DNA of 64,000 bases from an uncultured Chthonomonas sp. (GTDB taxonomy: Bacteria; Armatimonadota; Chthonomonadetes; Chthonomonadales; CAJBBX01). The notes under the pieces were generated by a model that saw only the letters and a list, made by a program, of their open reading frames with translations, searched no databases and was not told where the DNA came from. Positions 43,133-52,434 of the stretch are shown here, in pieces (within the stretch, counting starts at the first letter, position 1; each line of letters begins with the position of its first letter). The translations under genes were made by a program, and so were the position numbers. The DNA lies in contig CAJBBX010000148.1 in assembly GCA_903951425.1 (NCBI GenBank), positions 33,790 to 97,789 of the forward strand, read 5' to 3'.

Positions 43133-44538
43133 GCGTCGACGTCTGCTACGTGATCGCCCAGGGCTTCGCCGCGCGCACGGTGCTGCACACCGGAGCTGTG
43201 CCGGCACTGCGCGACCGCGGCCACACCGTCAGCGTGTTGGTTCCCCACGGCGCGGGCGGCAGCCTGGCGGACACGGCCGCCAGGCTCGGCGTCACGGTCC
43301 ACGAGGCGCCTCCACTGGGCGGCCGGCACGAGTACTTCAGCGACCTCCTGCGCCGCTACCTCACCGAGGACGTGCGCGCCAACCCCGCGCTCTGGGCCCG
43401 CCACGTGCGCATCCTGGCCGAGGGCGTGGGCGTGAGAAAGGTCTGGACGGCCCGCGCGGGCATCGTCGTGAACCGTCTACTCCGGCCCTGGGTCACGGCG
43501 CGTCCGTTGGTCCGCGCCCTGGAGGCCGCCGCGCTTCGTAGCCCCGAGGCCGAGACCGCCTTGCGGCGCATCGATCCCCGTGTCCTCGTCTCCACCTACC
43601 CGGTGGAGCCGCTGGAGGGGTGCATGCTCGTGGCGGCCCGCAGGCTGGGCATCGCCACCGTGGGGCAACTCCTGAGCTGGGACAACATCACCAGCAAGGG
43701 GCGTTTCCCCGTGTCGCCGGACCGGTACCTCTCCTGGGGTCCGATCATGACCGAGGAGATCCGGGAGTACTACCGCGTCCCCGCGGACCGCGTGCGGGCC
43801 TGCGGCGTGGCGCACTTCGATGCCCACGTGCGGTCGGTCACGCCGGAACGCATCGCTGCCAACCTCACGGCGCTGGGCCTGGACCCCGCCAGGCCCTACA
43901 TCTTGGTCGGGATGAGTTCGCCATTCTTCTGCCCGAATGAGATCGATATCGTCGAATGGCTGGCCGCGCGGGTCGCGGAGGGGCGCTTCGGCCCTGACAC
44001 CCAGCTCGTCGTGCGGCCCCACCCGCTCAACGTCACGGGCTACCTGGCCGACAAGTCGTGGCTGCCGCGGCTCGATCGGCTGAAGGGGCCCCGCGTGGGC
44101 ATCGATTACCCGACGCTGAAAGAGGGCGCGCTCGTCTGGAACATGGACGAGACCGACCTGCCGCACCTGGCCAACCTGCTGGCCGGATGCGCCGTCTCGC
44201 TCAACTCCGGCTCCACGTTCACCATCGACGCGGTCATCCACGACAAGCCGGTGATCATGACCGCCTTCGACGCCGATCTCGAACTGCCCTGGTGGCAGTC
44301 GGCGCGTCGCGTCGTCGACTACACACATCTGGCCAAGCTGCTGGGCCTTGGCGGCGTGCGCGTCGCGTCAGGGTACGCCGATCTGGAGCGCGCGTTGGAG
44401 GGATATCTGGCCGATCCGTCGCAGGACGCCGCAGGGCGCGTCCGGATCCGCGAGCGCGAGTGCGCAGGCTGCGACGGCATGGCCGCCGAGAGACAGGCGC
44501 AGGCGCTGTCCGACGTGGTGACCGGGGCATGGCGATGA
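43129..44538 (+). CDS. GT-B glycosyltransferase of the SWDN type
   Basis: 469 residues with ATGA overlap to the previous gene. The middle holds LLSWDNITSKGRF and DRYLSWGPIMTEEIREYY, a pattern seen in polysaccharide-locus glycosyltransferases related to the polyglycerol/UDP-sugar transferase group. RPHPLNVTGY and LNSGSTFTIDAVIHDKPVI form the donor side. It probably adds one residue of the repeat. The exact family and sugar are not known. Confidence 0.65.
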   Translation: MSVDVCYVIAQGFAARTVLHTGAVPALRDRGHTVSVLVPHGAGGSLADTAARLGVTVHEAPPLGGRHEYFSDLLRRYLTEDVRANPALWARHVRILAEGVGVRKVWTARAGIVVNRLLRPWVTARPLVRALEAAALRSPEAETALRRIDPRVLVSTYPVEPLEGCMLVAARRLGIATVGQLLSWDNITSKGRFPVSPDRYLSWGPIMTEEIREYYRVPADRVRACGVAHFDAHVRSVTPERIAANLTALGLDPARPYILVGMSSPFFCPNEIDIVEWLAARVAEGRFGPDTQLVVRPHPLNVTGYLADKSWLPRLDRLKGPRVGIDYPTLKEGALVWNMDETDLPHLANLLAGCAVSLNSGSTFTIDAVIHDKPVIMTAFDADLELPWWQSARRVVDYTHLAKLLGLGGVRVASGYADLERALEGYLADPSQDAAGRVRIRERECAGCDGMAAERQAQALSDVVTGAWR

Positions 44539-45137
44539 TCGGCCTCCGCAACGGGCTGGAGGACCTCTGGGTCCGGGCCTACTCGCGGCTGGCGCGGCGC
44601 TCGTTCCGGCAGTGCGGCCCGCTGACGCTGCACCCCTCGGCGCGGATCGACCACCCGGAGCGCATCGTCATCGAGGGCGCGAACATCGGCCGCCTCGTCT
44701 GGCTCTACGCCATGGTCGAGGATTCGGCAGGCCGAACCTATGATCCTGACCTCCGGATCGGCGCAGGAACCGTGATCGGCGACTTCTGCCAGATCACATG
44801 CGCCGAGCGGGTACACATCGGCGCCAAGGTGCTGTTCACGCGGGGAGTGCTTGTGACAGACAGCATTCACGTGTATGATGATCCCCGCTTGCCGGTGGTG
44901 GTGCAGGGGCTGCGCACCCGCCCTACGTCCATCGGCGAAGGAAGCTGGTTAGGCAACCACAGCGCTGTCGTCGGATGCGCGGTCGGGAAGCACTGCGTGG
45001 TCGGCGCCAATTCCGTCGTCACCCGCGATGTGCCGGACTACTGCTGCGTTGCCGGCGCCCCGGCACGCGTGGTCCGGAGGCTGAACGAGCAAGCTGGCGT
45101 CTGGGAGCGCATGGACGGCAAGGAGGAGGTGCGATGA
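44529..45137 (+). CDS. Left-handed beta-helix acyltransferase, third in the locus
   Basis: 202 residues from the ATG at 44529 (a second ATG is at 44535). The hexapeptide segment includes [36 protein letters not shown] and [30 protein letters not shown] sequence, ending GAPARVVRR. The N-terminal 60 residues also resemble the WcaF-like group. The frame is open upstream only as a shadow of the glycosyltransferase gene. Confidence 0.85.
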   Translation: MAMIGLRNGLEDLWVRAYSRLARRSFRQCGPLTLHPSARIDHPERIVIEGANIGRLVWLYAMVEDSAGRTYDPDLRIGAGTVIGDFCQITCAERVHIGAKVLFTRGVLVTDSIHVYDDPRLPVVVQGLRTRPTSIGEGSWLGNHSAVVGCAVGKHCVVGANSVVTRDVPDYCCVAGAPARVVRRLNEQAGVWERMDGKEEVR

Positions 45138-46177
45138 AGCTGCTGGTGACGGGGTCGAGCGGCCTTATCGGTTCGGAGATCGTGCGCCATTTCAGCGCTC
45201 TGGGATGGGCCGTGCATGGCGTCGATAACAACATGCGCGCCGATTTCTTCGGCCCTCAGGGCGATACCCGCTGGAACCAGCAGCGCCTGCTGGCAGACTA
45301 CCCGGGCTTCCGCCACCACGAGTGCGACATCCGCGACCGGCGCGGCATCGCCGAGCTGCTCGCCGAGGTCAGGCCCGACGCCGTTGTCCACACCGCCGCC
45401 CAGCCCAGTCACGACCTGGCAGCCTCGCGTCCCTTCGATGACTTCGACACGAACGCTGTCGGCACACTCAACATGCTGGAGGCCGCGCGCCAGTGGAGCC
45501 CTGAGGCGCCGTTCGTCCACATGTCCACGAACAAGGTGTACGGCGACCGGCCGAACCGGCTGCGGCTCGCAGAGCTCGAAACGCGCTGGGAGTACGCCGA
45601 TCCGGCCGACTGGGACGGCATCACCGAGACCATGAGCATCGACCAGTCCAAGCACTCCGTCTTCGGGGCATCCAAGGTGGCCGCTGACGTCATGGTGCAG
45701 GAGTACGGCCGCTACTTCGGCATGCGGACCTGCTGCCTGCGCGGCGGGTGCCTGACCGGGCCCAACCACTCCGGCGTTGAACTGCACGGCTTTCTGAGCT
45801 ACCTTGTGAAGGTGGCAGTGACGGGCGGGCGATACCGCGTCTACGGCTACAAGGGGAAGCAGGTGCGCGACAACATCCACTCGGCCGATGTCGCGCGGTT
45901 CGCCGAGCAGTTCATCGCTGCTCCCCGGTGCGGCGAGGTCTACAACATTGGCGGCGGCCGGGCCAACTCCTGCTCGATCCTGGAGGCCTTCGACCGCGTC
46001 GCGGCTCTCACCGGCAGGCATGTTGAGTATGACTACGTCGATGCCAACCGCGAGGGCGATCACATCTGCTACATCTCGGATTTGGGCAAGATGCGAAGGG
46101 ACTACCCCGAATGGGATATCACGGTGCCGCTCGACGCGATCCTTGAGCAGATCGTCGGCGCCTGGCGGGAACGCTAG
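45134..46177 (+). CDS. CDP-paratose 2-epimerase-like NAD-dependent epimerase
   Basis: 347 residues with ATGA overlap to the acyltransferase. The Rossmann motif TGSSGLIG is at residues about 6-13. [29 protein letters not shown] and [22 protein letters not shown] match the extended SDR group annotated as CDP-paratose 2-epimerase. The usual Tyr-x-x-x-Lys active site reads FGASK, with Phe for Tyr, so another residue may act as the base. The real substrate is open. No CDP-sugar synthesis genes are nearby. Confidence 0.75.
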   Translation: MKLLVTGSSGLIGSEIVRHFSALGWAVHGVDNNMRADFFGPQGDTRWNQQRLLADYPGFRHHECDIRDRRGIAELLAEVRPDAVVHTAAQPSHDLAASRPFDDFDTNAVGTLNMLEAARQWSPEAPFVHMSTNKVYGDRPNRLRLAELETRWEYADPADWDGITETMSIDQSKHSVFGASKVAADVMVQEYGRYFGMRTCCLRGGCLTGPNHSGVELHGFLSYLVKVAVTGGRYRVYGYKGKQVRDNIHSADVARFAEQFIAAPRCGEVYNIGGGRANSCSILEAFDRVAALTGRHVEYDYVDANREGDHICYISDLGKMRRDYPEWDITVPLDAILEQIVGAWRER

Positions 46178-46180
46178 ATC

Positions 46181-47353
46181 GTGTTGCCGCCGCTCTGTTC
46201 ACACGGGCACGTCCTGGTAGTCACCTCCGAGTTCCCGCCGCGGGCCGGCGGGAGCAGCGTCATCATGCGGAACCTGCTCTCATGTTTCGACCCAGCCTCC
46301 TTCACCATCGCCGGTGTCAGTTCCCGTGAGGAGCGACCCATTGAGGGGCTTGCCGGGGTGCGGCCCATTCCCATTGCGGCGTCGGCGGGGGCTGCCGGTC
46401 GGTTGACGACTGCCCTGCTCGAAGTCCAGACGCCGCTGGCGGCCTATCGCGCCGCAGCCTTGGCCCGCCGCGTGCGCGCCTGCGCCGTGATGGGCGTGTA
46501 CCCCTACGTGCAGGTGATCGACATCGCCGAGAGGGCTGCCCGCCTGGCCGGGCTACCCTTCTTCCCGTATCTGCACGACACCATCGTCGAGGGCACGACA
46601 GGCAGGTTCCGGGCGGGCGCCGCGGTGGCGGTACAGGAGCGCGTCTTCCGCAATGCCAGGCGCCTGCTCGTGATGAGCGACGGGATGCGCGACCTCTACG
46701 CCCTCAAGTACGGGGTTGAGGCGCACGCGGTGCCGCATACCTATCAGGAGCCAATCCCAGACCAGCCGCCGGAGACGCCCGGTAACGCCGGCGCGTTCTG
46801 GGGCGGCCTCGTCTACACTATTAACAGGCGCTCGTTTGCCCGCGTTGCCGGAGCCCTTCGCTCGGCGCACGCCACGCTCACTCTTGCCTCGCAGAACTCC
46901 CGCGAGGACCTGGAGCGGATGGGTGTGATGTCGCCTGGTACTGATCTGGTCTTTGTCGGCGATCGGGCCGAGTACCTGAGGTTGCTTCAGGGCCAGGGGT
47001 TGCTCGTCCTGGCGCTGGACTGGCCGGACGAGTCGCCCGTGCATGAAGACGAGTTGGCGACGATCTTCCCGACCAAGACGCCGGAGTACCTGGCGTCGGG
47101 GCGGCCGATCCTGGTTCACTGCCCGGAGAGCTACTACCTGGCCCGGTTTTTCCGGGAGTACGGTTGCGGCCTCCTGGTGACCGAGCGATCCGAGGACCGC
47201 CTGCTAGCGGCGTGTAACGAAGCGTTACGGGGCGGTCCGCAGGTGCGCGCGGCTCAGGCCGCCGCTTTGCGAGCAGCCGGTAAGTTTGGCGCCGCGGCGG
47301 TGGCCGGGGCGCTGAAGAAGCATCTAGATGACGCAGTAGCCGAAGCCGACTGA
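46181..47353 (+). CDS. Glycosyltransferase-like protein (GT-B)
   Basis: 390 residues, starting at GTG. VVTSEFPPRAGGSSVIMRNLL at the N-terminus is typical of GT4 acceptor domains, and LPFFPYLHDTIVEG and RRLLVMSDGMRDLYALKYGVE follow. The donor half has KTPEYLASGRPILVHCPESYY, where the usual Glu-rich motif is partly kept. It acts in the cytoplasm on the lipid-linked glycan. Confidence 0.72.
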   Translation: MLPPLCSHGHVLVVTSEFPPRAGGSSVIMRNLLSCFDPASFTIAGVSSREERPIEGLAGVRPIPIAASAGAAGRLTTALLEVQTPLAAYRAAALARRVRACAVMGVYPYVQVIDIAERAARLAGLPFFPYLHDTIVEGTTGRFRAGAAVAVQERVFRNARRLLVMSDGMRDLYALKYGVEAHAVPHTYQEPIPDQPPETPGNAGAFWGGLVYTINRRSFARVAGALRSAHATLTLASQNSREDLERMGVMSPGTDLVFVGDRAEYLRLLQGQGLLVLALDWPDESPVHEDELATIFPTKTPEYLASGRPILVHCPESYYLARFFREYGCGLLVTERSEDRLLAACNEALRGGPQVRAAQAAALRAAGKFGAAAVAGALKKHLDDAVAEAD

Positions 47354-47383
47354 GTCGCGCTGAACCTGAGGTGATCCCGCAGC

Positions 47384-48661
47384 ATGCTGCCCAGACGCCA
47401 ACTTCTGAGCCGAGAAGCGGTCCGCATCGTTACCGAGAGCGGGGCGTGGCGTCGTTCGCGTCGGACCGGCGAGTATGACCGTGCCGCGCATATAGCGATC
47501 TGGATATTCATGCTCTTTGTGGCGTCGCTGCCGTTCGAGTCCGTGGCCTACCAGGGGCGCGGCGAAGGCCTCGCCAGCATCTCGTCCGCCATTGGCTACG
47601 TCCTGATCTTGGCCGCCGCCTACCGGTCCAATGTGTTCTTCCGCAAGCCCGTCCGGGGCGTCGGCTTCTTCATGATCTGGGTGTTCCTGAGCTGGGGCTA
47701 CTGCCTGGTCCTGCAGCCTCACGATCTGCTGAAGGTCTACGTGACCCTCGTTCGCCGTACGCAGATGGTCGTGCTGCTCTGGATATCGGCGAGCCTCCTT
47801 CGAGACGAGAAGCTGGCCCGCAGGACCCTGCTGGTGCTCGCCGTCTCGTGCGCAGCGCTGTTCCTCTACGTGCATACGATCGGCGGCGGCGATCCGGGCG
47901 ATGCCACGATGGCCGATGACCGCTTGTCGGTCTTCGAGGAGGATCCGAACTTCCTGGCCTCGTTGGTGTCAATGGGTGTGCTGGCCTACCTCGCGCTACC
48001 CATTATGGGCATGAAACACAAGCTCATCAAGACCAGCGCATGGTTGGTCGGCATGCTTGGGTCTGCATCCGTCGTCTTGCAGACCGGCTCCAGGAGCGCA
48101 ATCATCGGCCTCGTAGCGGCCATGCCGATGCTCGCCTTGCAGCCTGGACGGCCCATGGCAAGGTTGCGGAGACTGGCGCTCGTCGTGGCGGCGTGCGGCG
48201 CGTTTGTGTTCGCGGTGACTGCGGTACCCATGACGAGGGTCCGTTTCGAGGCTGCTCTGAAGGGCAAGCTGGGCATGCGCGAGAAGTTCATCCCCGCGGC
48301 GATCGCCATGTTCTGGCAGGAGCCGCTCTGGGGGTGGGGCACCATCGACGCCATGCGCGAGTTGCGCCGGCGCGAGTCGGGCCGCACCAGCCTTGCCGTG
48401 AGGGCGACGCATAACATCTTCCTGGCTCCGTTGCTCGAGTCCGGCCTGCTTGGGGGCGCACCGTACCTGCTGGGTTGCGGCCTTGCCTGGCTCACAGCGT
48501 GGCGGTGCCGAAACGGCCCCCGCGGCATTGTCCCGCTGGTGTATGTGGTTCTGTTATTCGGTACGGGCCTCGGCTTTAACATCGACGCCGGCAAGGGCTA
48601 CTGGCTATTCCTTGGCTACGTGTTCGCCAGCTACCAGCGCGGCTGGCTTCGGAATCGATGA
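47384..48661 (+). CDS. O-antigen polymerase/ligase-like membrane protein (first of two)
   Basis: 425 residues with about ten membrane helices. The large periplasmic part contains the typical R-x-x-x-W-G pattern (FIPAAIAMFWQEPLWGWGTID) and an ATHNIFLAPLLESGLLGG motif common to Wzy_C/WaaL proteins. Such proteins polymerise O-units or transfer the chain to an acceptor. Its stop overlaps the next start (ATGA). The N-terminal 40 residues are polar, which is unusual but not excluded. Confidence 0.8.
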   Translation: MLPRRQLLSREAVRIVTESGAWRRSRRTGEYDRAAHIAIWIFMLFVASLPFESVAYQGRGEGLASISSAIGYVLILAAAYRSNVFFRKPVRGVGFFMIWVFLSWGYCLVLQPHDLLKVYVTLVRRTQMVVLLWISASLLRDEKLARRTLLVLAVSCAALFLYVHTIGGGDPGDATMADDRLSVFEEDPNFLASLVSMGVLAYLALPIMGMKHKLIKTSAWLVGMLGSASVVLQTGSRSAIIGLVAAMPMLALQPGRPMARLRRLALVVAACGAFVFAVTAVPMTRVRFEAALKGKLGMREKFIPAAIAMFWQEPLWGWGTIDAMRELRRRESGRTSLAVRATHNIFLAPLLESGLLGGAPYLLGCGLAWLTAWRCRNGPRGIVPLVYVVLLFGTGLGFNIDAGKGYWLFLGYVFASYQRGWLRNR

Positions 48662-49752
48662 CACTGCCGAGCGTGCTCCACGACTGCAGCACCACGACGC
48701 CGACGGGGGGAATCTGGACGTACATCGGCCTGCTTCGCGGCTCGAGCCTGGCCGGCCGGTACCGGATGCCCGTCACCGTCCATCCTTCCGGCGCCACGGG
48801 CCTCAACCCTGCCGCGCTCCAGCGCCTGGCGCAGGACATGCGCGCCACAGGGGCCACGGCAGCGCACCTCCACGGGCTCCAGGTAGGGGGCCTCTACGCC
48901 GCTCTGGCGGCAAGGCTGGCGGGTATTCGGCGCGCTGTCCTGGCCGTTCATGCCTCGGAAGAGGACAATATTCACACGACGGTTCGCAGGCGGATGCTCA
49001 TCCGCCGTGTCGCCGAGCCGCTTACGCTACGGCTGGTGACCGCCACCTACTGCGTGTCCCGGTTCTCAGCGGCCAAACCGTTCATCGGCCGATCCAGCCG
49101 CTGCTTCCTGGGTTGCATTCGCAATGGCATCCCGACGCCGGCCAGCGGGATGACGCGGCAGTCGGCGCGGGCGGCCCTGGGACTGCCGGCCGATGCCACG
49201 ATCGCGCTCTTCGCCGCCCGCTTGGCGCTCGACAAGGGTATACTCGCGCTGGCTGAGGCCTGGAGCCTGTTGCCCGAAGCCCTGCGTCGCCGGAGCCTGT
49301 TGCTGGTTGCCGGCGACGGTCCGCACCGTAGCCGGATGGAGCTTAGGGTGGCGGAACTGGGGATCGGCGGCACGGTGCGGCTACTGGGCTGGCGTGACGA
49401 TATCGCTTCTCTACTGGTGGCCTGCGATCTCTTTGTGCTGCCGTCCCTGCATGAGAACCAGTCGTACGCCATCCTGGAGGCCATGGCGGCCGCTCGCCCC
49501 GTAGTCTCCACCACAGGCGGCGGGACACCCGAGGTTGTGGATCAAGGTGTCACAGGGCTGCTGGCGCCCCCGGCCGATGTCCGGGCCCTCGCCGAGGTCC
49601 TGGGCGTTCTGTGCGCGGACCGCGGGTGCGCCGAGGCGATGGGGATTGCCGGCCGCGAGCGTGTGGTTGCCGAGTTCGGTATGGATCGCCTCGCCGACCG
49701 GATGGCCGAAGTGTATGACCAGCTTCTTGCCGGCGATGGAGGGGTAGCTTAG
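48658..49752 (+). CDS. Glycosyltransferase, GT4 family
   Basis: 364 residues. SVLHDCSTTTPTGGIWTYIG forms the acceptor side, then HLHGLQVGGLY. The donor half is clear: FAARLALDKGILALAEAW, VAGDGPHRSRMEL, DLFVLPSLHENQSYAILEAMAAARPVVST-type sequence with Glu residues of the retaining motif, and GGGTPEVVDQGVTGLL. It overlaps the upstream ligase-like gene by four bases. Confidence 0.9.
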   Translation: MTLPSVLHDCSTTTPTGGIWTYIGLLRGSSLAGRYRMPVTVHPSGATGLNPAALQRLAQDMRATGATAAHLHGLQVGGLYAALAARLAGIRRAVLAVHASEEDNIHTTVRRRMLIRRVAEPLTLRLVTATYCVSRFSAAKPFIGRSSRCFLGCIRNGIPTPASGMTRQSARAALGLPADATIALFAARLALDKGILALAEAWSLLPEALRRRSLLLVAGDGPHRSRMELRVAELGIGGTVRLLGWRDDIASLLVACDLFVLPSLHENQSYAILEAMAAARPVVSTTGGGTPEVVDQGVTGLLAPPADVRALAEVLGVLCADRGCAEAMGIAGRERVVAEFGMDRLADRMAEVYDQLLAGDGGVA

Positions 49753-49755
49753 GCG

Positions 49756-51108
49756 ATGGCGCGTTCCTGTGCGTCGACTTCGAGGATCCCTCGGTCATTG
49801 GCGGCCGTCCTGGCGCTGGCGCTGTCGCTGAGGGCGGGGTTCGCTGTCGCCTCGCTGGTCGCGGCCGGCGATCCTGCCATCCTGGCGTTGCCGGATACGC
49901 GTTCGTACCTCGAGGCGGCCCGGGCGCTGATTAGCCAGGGCATCTTCTCGGAGAGTTACTGGCTGCTGCTCCGCCCATTGGGTTACCCCGCCTTCCTTGC
50001 CCCCGGAGTGCTCACCGGCATCCCCGCAATCGCTACCGTTCTGGTGCAGGCGGTGTTGGGCACTTGGACGGTCTGGGGTGTATGGCGGCTGGCGCGGCTG
50101 GCCACGGGGTCGGACCGGGCGGCGCTGGCGTCCGCCCTCCTCTACGCGGTGGAGCCGCTGGCCGTGGTCTACGCCGGCCTCCTGATGTCGGAGACCCTGT
50201 TTGCGGCGCTGGTGGTGCTGGCGCTACTGCTGCTCGCCCGGTTCGCCTCCGAGGGGCGCCTGCTCCTTGTCGCCGGCGCGGCGACGGCCATGGGGTGCGC
50301 GGCGCTCTGCCGGCCCATCGCGGTCGCGCTTACCGTGGCGCCGGTCCTCGTGCTACTCGCCGCCGCGGCGGTGCGGAGGCCGCAGGCGCCCCGCCTCCTG
50401 GCGGCCGCCGGGATTATGGTGGCGCTGGGGCTGGGCTTGCCCGGCCTGTGGCAACTGCGTAACCTTCGCGTGCACAACTGGCCGACGCTCTCCAGCATCC
50501 ATGCTCAGTACCTCTACTACTACAGCGCTGCATCTGTGATTGGAGCGGAGACGGGCCGAACCATGGCCCAGGTGCAGGCTGACATGATCAAGACCGACTT
50601 CGGGCCCATGCATCCCGAGCGGCAGGGCTGGTCGCAGGCTGATCGCGCGCGGTTTATGGAACGCGAGGGGATGCGGGTCGTTCGGCGGCGGCCCGATGTC
50701 GTCGCGAGGCTCTGGCTTGCCGGTATGGCCAGGGTGCTGCTGGGTCGCAACGCTACTCTCTTTGTGCAGCCGTTCACCGGTGTCTCGCGGCAGGCCCTCC
50801 GACGGATGGTGGATGTGGGCGACGTGCCGCCGGAGATGGCGGCGGTCGCCGGTATGCGGGCGACGCGGCTTGTTGGAGCCGTGCTCCTGGCCGTGACGCT
50901 GCTGTACTATGGCGCGGCCTTGGTGGGCCTGCGTCGGCTACGGTCGGGCAGGTTCTTGTCGCTCGTGCTGGCAAGCGTCTTCCTGTACCTTCTTGCGCTG
51001 TCCGGCGGGGCGGCCTCCGAGGGCCGGTTCCGGCACCCGTTGATGCCGATCATCTGCGTGGTGGCAGGCGCCGCAGTGTTGCGTCGTCGCGCTCCCGGAA
51101 CGGGCTGA
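49756..51108 (+). CDS. GT39/ArnT-like integral membrane glycosyltransferase
   Basis: 450 residues with about ten helices and a long C-terminal part. The N-terminal loop LPDTRSYLEAARALISQG carries the Asp that often serves as the metal/catalytic residue in GT-C enzymes, and YAVEPLAVVYAGLLMSETLFA is the usual second segment. It would use a polyprenyl-phosphate sugar outside the cytoplasmic membrane. It begins three bases after the previous stop. Confidence 0.8.
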   Translation: MARSCASTSRIPRSLAAVLALALSLRAGFAVASLVAAGDPAILALPDTRSYLEAARALISQGIFSESYWLLLRPLGYPAFLAPGVLTGIPAIATVLVQAVLGTWTVWGVWRLARLATGSDRAALASALLYAVEPLAVVYAGLLMSETLFAALVVLALLLLARFASEGRLLLVAGAATAMGCAALCRPIAVALTVAPVLVLLAAAAVRRPQAPRLLAAAGIMVALGLGLPGLWQLRNLRVHNWPTLSSIHAQYLYYYSAASVIGAETGRTMAQVQADMIKTDFGPMHPERQGWSQADRARFMEREGMRVVRRRPDVVARLWLAGMARVLLGRNATLFVQPFTGVSRQALRRMVDVGDVPPEMAAVAGMRATRLVGAVLLAVTLLYYGAALVGLRRLRSGRFLSLVLASVFLYLLALSGGAASEGRFRHPLMPIICVVAGAAVLRRRAPGTG

Positions 51109-52331
51109 GCGCCATACGCATCACCTACCTGCACCAGTACGCCAACCTTCCCGAGCATGGAGGCTCGACGCGCTCCTACGAGATGGCGCGCAGGCTGGCC
51201 GCCGCCGGGCATCAGGTGAACCTGGTCACCAGCGACCACCGTCGCCTGCACGGCAGTCCCGGCCGTTGGACTGTGAGCGAGCAGGCCGGGTTCACGGCGC
51301 ACTGGTTTGGGCTGGCCTACGCCAACCAGATGGGCTACGCATCGCGGGCGGCTGCCTTTGCGCGATTCGCTGGGGCGTCGGCGGCCAGGGCGGCGGCACT
51401 GCCCGCCGACGTGGTGTTTGCCACCAGCACACCGCTGACTATCGCGCTCCCCGGCGTCTGGGCCGCTCGGAGGCAGCGATGCCCCATGGTCTTCGAGGTG
51501 CGCGATCTGTGGCCCGATGTGCCCATCGCGCTGGGGGCGTTGCCCGGGCCGCTGGGACCCGCCGCCCGCCTGTTGGAGCGTTTTGCCTACCGGAGCTCGG
51601 CGCGTGTGGTGGCGCTCTCGCCGGGCATGCGCGACGGCGTCATCGCTTCGGGCTACCCGTCCGAGCGGGTGACGGTGGTGCCCAATAGCTGTGACTTCGA
51701 CGTCTTCGGCCTGCCGCCTGAAGCGGGGCAGGCGATCCGCGGTAGCGTTCCGTGGCTGGGTGACCGTCCGCTGGTGGTCTATGCCGGGGCGCTGGGCAAG
51801 GTGAACGGCGTCTCGTATATCGTTCGGCTGGCTCATCAGATGGCCGGGTTGCTGCCCGATGCTCGGTTCGCCATCATCGGCGACGGGCGCGAAGAGGCCA
51901 TGGTCCGCGACCTGGCTCGGCAGACCCGCGTGCTGGGTGCGAACCTCTACATGCTGCCGCCCATGCCGAAGCCCGAGGTCGCCCGGTGGCTCAGTGCGTC
52001 CACGCTCACGATGTCAACCGTAATCGATGTGCCGCAGCTCTGGCCCAACTCCGCCAACAAGTTTTTCGATAGCCTGGCGGCCGGCAAGCCCATCGCCATC
52101 AACCACGGCGGCTGGCAGGCCGACCTGCTGGCCGAGACAGGCGCAGGGCTGTCGCTGCATCCAAACGACGCGCCGGACGGTGCGGCGGCGCTCGCGGGGG
52201 CGTTGGGTGATCCCCTGTGGCTGACGACGGCGTCGCAGGCGGCGGTTCACCTGGGGCGACGCCGGTTCTCACGGGACGCGCTGGCAGCCGACCTGGAGCG
52301 CGTGCTTCGCGAGGCCGCTGGTCGCGCGTAG
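51105..52331 (+). CDS. Glycosyltransferase, GT4/WbuB-like, with probable non-AUG start
   Basis: About 408 residues. The usual WbuB-type opening (RITYLHQYANLPEHGGSTRS) is encoded upstream of the first ATG at 51183, so the true start must lie earlier. In frame there is no ATG, GTG or TTG before the conserved residues, only CTG at 51105, overlapping the previous stop as CTGA, or ATA at 51114. VVFATSTPLTIALPG, FEVRDLWPDVPIALGALPG and NSCDFDVFGL match WbuB-like L-FucNAc or related transferases. FucNAc genes are in the locus, so this is a candidate FucNAc transferase. Confidence 0.85.
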   Translation: MSAIRITYLHQYANLPEHGGSTRSYEMARRLAAAGHQVNLVTSDHRRLHGSPGRWTVSEQAGFTAHWFGLAYANQMGYASRAAAFARFAGASAARAAALPADVVFATSTPLTIALPGVWAARRQRCPMVFEVRDLWPDVPIALGALPGPLGPAARLLERFAYRSSARVVALSPGMRDGVIASGYPSERVTVVPNSCDFDVFGLPPEAGQAIRGSVPWLGDRPLVVYAGALGKVNGVSYIVRLAHQMAGLLPDARFAIIGDGREEAMVRDLARQTRVLGANLYMLPPMPKPEVARWLSASTLTMSTVIDVPQLWPNSANKFFDSLAAGKPIAINHGGWQADLLAETGAGLSLHPNDAPDGAAALAGALGDPLWLTTASQAAVHLGRRRFSRDALAADLERVLREAAGRA

Positions 52332-52434
52332 AGCGCCATGACGCAGGTGCCGAAGGGCCCGCGCCCCTCGTGTGGTTCGGGTAGAATGTGTGGGCGCGGC
52401 GTGCCACAGCAACGAAAGGTGTCCTACGAACAGC

